A stretch of 64,000 nucleotides of DNA from Scedosporium boydii (lineage: Eukaryota; Ascomycota; Sordariomycetes; Microascales; Microascaceae), in the NCBI GenBank assembly GCA_002221725.1, contig NJFT01000009.1, positions 1 through 64,000 on the forward strand. Direction: 5' to 3'. Positions 58,961 through 64,000 of the stretch are shown piece after piece. Position 1 is the stretch's first letter, and every line of letters starts with the position of its first letter. A model generated the notes under the pieces. It was given only the letters and a program-made list of their open reading frames with translations. It made no database searches and was not told where the DNA came from. Both the position numbers and the translations under genes were made by a program.

Positions 58961-61900
58961 TACTTCGTACGTAGGGCCCGGCCTTTTGCGACCCACTGCG
59001 CGATGTTACACTTCGCGTTGTCCTCGCCTATCGACGAGGACCACTCACCCCGACACGAGATGGGAGGGGAAAAAATCGTAAACTACTCCATCCACCATCC
59101 AGTTAGAGGAGGAGGCTATTTGGTTACCCAAACATTATCGAGATGGAGGGCTGGGTGTGGGGTTCATGTAGGGTAGTGGTGTAGTGTAGTGGTGGAGTGT
59201 AGCCAGCCATCATCAGGAAGACGTACACTGCATCGATATGATCGTGGTTACATTGGTGTGTCTTCATGGGACGAGCCTGGACCCTTCCCGAACCCAGAGT
59301 GATGGGGCGGGTTGGGTAAGTTGCATCCTCTCCCTTCCGTCGTTAATCGATCAACAACTAATACACTACACCTCATGTACGTAATATCCCTCCCACTGGG
59401 AAATGGAGCACGCCTTTCCCCATAGTTTAATATCGGACTAGTATTATCAAGGATGTTTGAGGTGACGAGCCAATGAAAGAAACATCGGTCAGCGGGAGTA
59501 TCAGACGCCCCGAATCCCCAATAAAGTCCAGATGCTGCTTCTTTGTGCGTGAAGAGTCAAATCGCTTTCTAATTTGGAATGTGGTGGCTGGGCGTCGGGT
59601 CGAATTCGACTCATGAGTACGGCCTCATGCATGCAGATATTGGTCGATAAATCGATGGACTCTGGATGTCCACTGACCAATGCATGCGATGTGTGATTAA
59701 TGCTGTGAAGGGATCATGAAGACCCCAAACGAGGTATTATTTCGTAGATGTCTTGACTCGCCACATTTCAATCTCAACTTGGATCGGGCTGAGAATCGGG
59801 CCCCTCTCTGACCCCCATTATCCCATTCTTCATGCTGTGATTGAAACTTGGACGTCGTACGAAGTACGCGGAGATGTATCCTCTCCGCGGGACTGAGCTT
59901 CAAGTGGCTGGGTACCCATGCTCTTGGGTCCGATTTGCCAGCGATATTAATAGTGTACATCGTGTGCTCCGTACTTTGAATTAATGTGTAATACAACCTG
60001 CATGGACCAAGAGGCAGCATCGGACTAGCCCTGCTCAGCTGAAAGACACGATTGAGTTTGTTGGAACGAGTCCAGGCGAGGATAGTTTGATAGTTTGATT
60101 TGCCAGGGGCAGGCCTGGTCAAAGGCCAAGCCCGGCCAGGTCACTTCCAGCTCCGTCGCGTGGATGTAAGTACACAAATACTTTCTGTACGAAGTACGAA
60201 TTACTTCAATGTTGTATTGAAATACTACTTGCCTAGTAAATTATTGTCCCGATCAAGATTGACGATGGCCCATGTCCACTACGAAGTAGTGTACACCTAC
60301 ACCAACCTACCCCGGTCACCGGCCCTTTCGGCACCTTGGGGCGCTCCTTCGAAGGATGTGAAGATGCAAGGAGGCGATTAAAACAGCAGCCTCAATTTTA
60401 AAGGTGCTGTGGGCTTGGACAGACAGAAGAGAGTCCATGCACATCTTACAGGACAAGATCTTCCCCGATGATGTGGCGCGACGCGTGAAGAGCGGGGTGA
60501 ATCGCGTATTTCGGCGCTAGCCTTCTGCTTGATCTTGGGCGGTGAGGAGAGGATGATCTCCATCTCAGCCCACATCAAATAGAGGCAAATGGGAAGCATA
60601 TTAATTTGATGGAAATGCAACATTGAACGCTGTGCGCTACTCGCTACTCTTGTGCAAAGTGCCAGGTCAGCCGCTGAATTAGGCTCGATTACGAAGTACA
60701 ATTGTACTGGTTGATCCATTGAGTTGATGCGTAATGCCTTGAACGTTCTGAACTTGCCAAAGTTTGAAGCCCTCCTACTCACACTAACGATGGGATACGA
60801 GGTGCGCATAAACATTGAACAAATAGCTTCCTTTGGTCGCAGGGCTGGTGGGGTGTCCAGTAACTTTTCTTCTTTCTTCTTTTTTCTTTTCCTTTTTTCC
60901 CTCTTTCTTTTTTTCTCTTTGCAAACCGAGAAAATCAGGCACTCCTTTCTTCAGCAAGGAAGTTTCGTTTGAGTTTACAACTCCGTACTATGATCTAAGC
61001 TTGAATGGCACGAGTTTGATCGACGTTCGTCGCGGGTGTTGAGAACACCCCATATGTGGTTGATCATCAGGATGACTCGTCGCAACTATCCGTGTTGTTA
61101 CGACGACGATAACCGGCCGGGCCTAATAGATTTTTAGTGTACGGAGTAGTTGTAAAAGTACGTCTCCGTAAATGCTCAGAAAACGCCATCCAAGACACAC
61201 AACTTCTTGACACTGAGACCTGCCTCGGAGGCCCGTTTCTCCCATTTTCCCGGATTTGCGGAATTCCCGTACATCAAGATACTTCTCGGGTGTCAGTTAC
61301 ACGGACCAAATGTCAGTCTGTGAGCCTCCCTGCAACTTTCTCCGGACTCCGAATTACCAAGTCGAGGAGCCTACTAAAAGAGTGAAACACCGAATTGGAG
61401 ATTGAGCCTAGGCGGCGAAGACAATCAATGGCTGATGATCTCGTTTTGTTGCGCTCTCTTCGAAGCAGCCAATTTTTGGTTCTGGAACGGACCCCTCATC
61501 AGCCCACCGTGACACTGCACTAATGGAGCCAATATGGAAACGAAAGCGAAGCAATTGAAGGAGAATCGCTGGGTTTTTGGAAATGTCAAGCTCCTTCCAG
61601 TTGCGGGTTCCCAATACCGGACGACACATCTCAGTTAGTCAGTCCCAAGACATCCCACCCAAGACCCACATCACCAACATCAGCAATTGATGTCGCATTT
61701 GACAATGGGATACACTTAACAAGCGGCACAGCCGACTTGGAAACCCTCGAGGTGCATCCACGGAATGTACACTGCCTCGTAGTATCTGGCTCTAGATGGA
61801 CTTGCTCACTTGATTGCCACCTCTAATATCCGCTGTATTTTTTTTCTTTTCTTTTTTTTTTTTTTTTTTTTTTCGTACGTGCGGACGGGGGATTATAGGC

Positions 61901-63085
61901 TGTCCCGAGTACGAAGTACCTCACAGTGGTACCACACCGGTCAGCGCTCTGAGCCCGTCCCACATTTCGTGATCGACCTTTCATTACAAGGGGGCGTACA
62001 CTAGCCCAAGTCAGCCTTCCCATTGTTCCTTGGCTTGGAGTGATTGGGGCCGAGAGGAGGTCGCCCACCACTGGGCCACCAGACTACACCAGACTAGGCC
62101 CGGTGCGCCATGCGCCAAGCAGTCTTTCTTGACAAGATGCGTGCCTGCCTAGACTGGATCCGTCCTGGCTCGATGGCACAGGTACGAGGCCGATACTCCC
62201 GACCTGGAAAGTACCTGACGATGGGAAAAGGAAACGGGCGTGTTGGATGAAATTTTGCGACACGTGGGTTCACCTCTCCATGATCGATCCGAATTACTTG
62301 TCTCTGGTAAGATGACAGCTCTGAGAGACACTAACTATGTGGGCAGGACGGAAAAAAAAGGCAAATCCCATGTCTGAGTATACAAGATGTCGTCTACTAA
62401 GAAAGGGAGACTTTTAGGTCAAAAGTAAAAGCCCATCAAGCTCACAAAGATCACGACGATAGCGTCATTGCTAATTTATCCCACACTGAATAAATGTGGA
62501 GGACAAGATGCACCTTTTTCCGGTAGCGGGATGTAGTGTTGTACCACGTATGGAGTTCTGAGGTAGGATTTGCAAGTTCCTCAGCTTGCTCAGCCTGCTC
62601 TTTCCCGCTGAAATGTTACCCTATTACGCTCTTCCGCGTCTTCTCACAAGTACCGATACAACTCTACAATTGAGCGAGGTTGGAAAGACCGCTGGAGGGT
62701 CCGGCGCTCAAGTCCAAATTCGGGCCCTGGTACTGGTGACCTACGTGGACTGTTTGTCCTAACACTTGGTTCTGAGATCGATCCGTTGTATGAAGTAGCA
62801 TTACAACCTTCGTCTCGGGACAGGACTTGACGCCATGTTCTTAGTGCGTCACTGACATCCGTGACTTACAGCCCTGTCATTGTCTTCCATGTTCCCTCCG
62901 CTCTCATGCTTCGTACACTACTTCGTACTCAAGACAAGGGGAAGGGAAACAAGAAAGCAGGGAAGCAAGGACATAAGCTGCTTGTACTTCGTAGCCAAAT
63001 GAAAGGCATTTTTAGCGCGGTGGATTTCGGGGCATCATTCTCTGGGCAGCCACGCCCGGTCAATGGACCACGACGAAGTACTTCG
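58961..63085. repeat. Cluster 3 of dispersed TACTTCGTA / TACGAAGTA motif
   Basis: Exact copies start at 58961, 59858, 60188, 60280, 60690, 61910, 62919 and 62985. A related 14-nt perfect palindrome ACGAAGTACTTCGT is at 63072-63085, and TACGGAGTA at 61140. Extended copies share GTACACTACTTCGTA (about 62913 plus strand; about 60280 minus strand). All lie in gene-free DNA. Confidence 0.9.
61852..61873. repeat. T22 homopolymer
   Basis: A run of 22 T following a TTTTCTTTTC tract, ending in CGTACG. Simple sequence; no retroelement coding region beside it. Confidence 0.85.
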
Positions 63086-64000
63086 TCTGCAATTGTGAGT
63101 TCGTACATATGTCCCGTCTACCCCAAGCGCCTGGGGTCTGAAGATCGTGTTTCTGGCGTCTCTTATTCTTGATCTTCCTCCCGAGGTTTCCTCTCCAACC
63201 GCTTTGGGTCCGTTACAGTACATACGGAGCTGTTCCCCTGGTCATTCTTTTGTGGTTTATCCTCTCGTTTTTATTTCATTTCTCGTCCTTTCTCCCCAAT
63301 TCATCTAATCGGAAGAATTTTGTTCGGCCGCCTTCCGTCATTATACGACAACTCAGCAAGCATTCCTCGTCTTTGGTTCTTCGTTGTGATAGTATCCGAG
63401 CATATTAACAATCCGGGTGCTATTATAGCTCGTCTGCTTGAAACGACCCCAAGAACAGAGGAATAACAATCCCATCTGAAACTACTATTTTCCTGTTTTC
63501 ATCGGACGAGATCAGCATAATTCACTTCGCTCGCTCCGGGATATCTCCCACCGTTCTTGGAAACGATTGCAACCCCTTCCGGTCTCCAATCTCCAGATCC
63601 CCGAATCGGCTATAACCACGTCTTTGCTCGCCGATTTTGCTTTGTCCAGGCGCTGGTCTCTGCTGTACGATCCACGAAACGGTTCTTTTATGTAACTCTG
63701 TTGGGGGACGGCGACAACGTTGCAAGTTCCAGCAGAAGATTACCTATACACTAGTTATTCCTGGTGTCCAGGCTTTCCCAACTCTCCTGTTCGACCTTGT
63801 TTCCAGTTTAAACCACGGCGGCCATGCAATGAGTGGTCCAATCTTGACGATGGCTCCGGCTGTCGACGCCTCGGGTCCTTTCCACCGATCTCATTCTTCG
63901 TCAGACCTTTTCTCACAGAAACACCGAAACCTTAGCTGCAAAAGCCTTCCCAGCGTACCTTTTGAGATCCCCTCCTTTGATTCCGACCTAGATATCGACG

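Larger units (their letters stand above)
56491..64000. other. 7.5-kb region without a supported gene; motif cluster 3
   Basis: No frame here has family features, good length or splice-compatible neighbours. It contains the densest group of the dispersed 9-mer, a T run (61852-61873), a polypyrimidine tract at about 60865-60935, GTAGTG repeats at about 59170-59200 and a possible acetyltransferase relic. The last 800 bp become CT-rich (about 63230-63310), which may be the promoter of a plus-strand gene beyond the window. Confidence 0.55.

Overview
The window looks like nuclear chromosomal DNA of a filamentous ascomycete (Pezizomycotina, most likely Sordariomycetes/Hypocreales). The reasons are gene structure and content. 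Introns are short (about 50-150 nt) with GTRNGT donors and CTRAC-like branch points, intergenic spaces run from 0.4 to several kb, promoters are pyrimidine-rich, and the genes are typical of these fungi (CFEM-like GPI protein, Zn2Cys6 regulator, expanded F-box family, filamentous-fungal alpha-tubulin). Nothing suggests a bacterial, plasmid or viral origin, and I see no CRISPR array, rRNA gene or intact tRNA gene.

Layout, left to right. A 14-TM-type MFS transporter runs off the left edge (minus). Then come CDC14 phosphatase (plus), phosphoglucomutase (minus), an unrecognised single-exon 397-aa protein (plus), a GPI-anchored Cys-rich secreted protein (minus) and a membrane-anchored 3-beta-HSD/epimerase-type reductase (plus). 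They are followed by an unrecognised 1069-aa protein (minus), a She3-like coiled-coil protein with a poly-Gln run (minus), and the cleavage/polyadenylation factor Pta1/symplekin (minus), which is divergent from the tiny COA3 gene (plus). Next are an Sds3/Dep1-type Rpd3L subunit (minus), a degraded F-box pseudogene (plus), NOP12 (plus), alpha-tubulin (minus), RPF2 (plus), a Zn2Cys6 transcription factor (minus), cystathionine gamma-lyase (plus) and an F-box-like protein (minus). The last 7.5 kb hold no gene I can support.

The genes are mostly unrelated housekeeping functions: cell cycle and cytoskeleton (CDC14, tubulin), ribosome biogenesis (NOP12, RPF2), mRNA 3'-end processing (PTA1), chromatin (Sds3/Dep1), cytochrome oxidase assembly (COA3), carbon and sulfur metabolism (PGM, CYS3). 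They do not form a biosynthetic cluster. I rebuilt the exon structure of every multi-exon gene by hand; each complete model gives an uninterrupted reading frame of whole codons from start to stop.

The most unusual signal is outside the genes. The 9-mer TACTTCGTA (or its complement TACGAAGTA) occurs 23 times, always intergenic, where about 0.5 would be expected by chance. Copies cluster at 14.4-16.8 kb, 27.0-28.0 kb and 59.0-63.0 kb. Other points of note are an F-box pseudogene with two TGG-to-TAG changes of the kind made by repeat-induced point mutation, a GC-AG intron in CDC14, four conserved genes whose first coding exon is only 8-14 nt, an alpha-tubulin tail extended past the usual terminal Tyr, and a tight group of four GATA sites just upstream of RPF2. 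I did not find a clear new multi-gene system.
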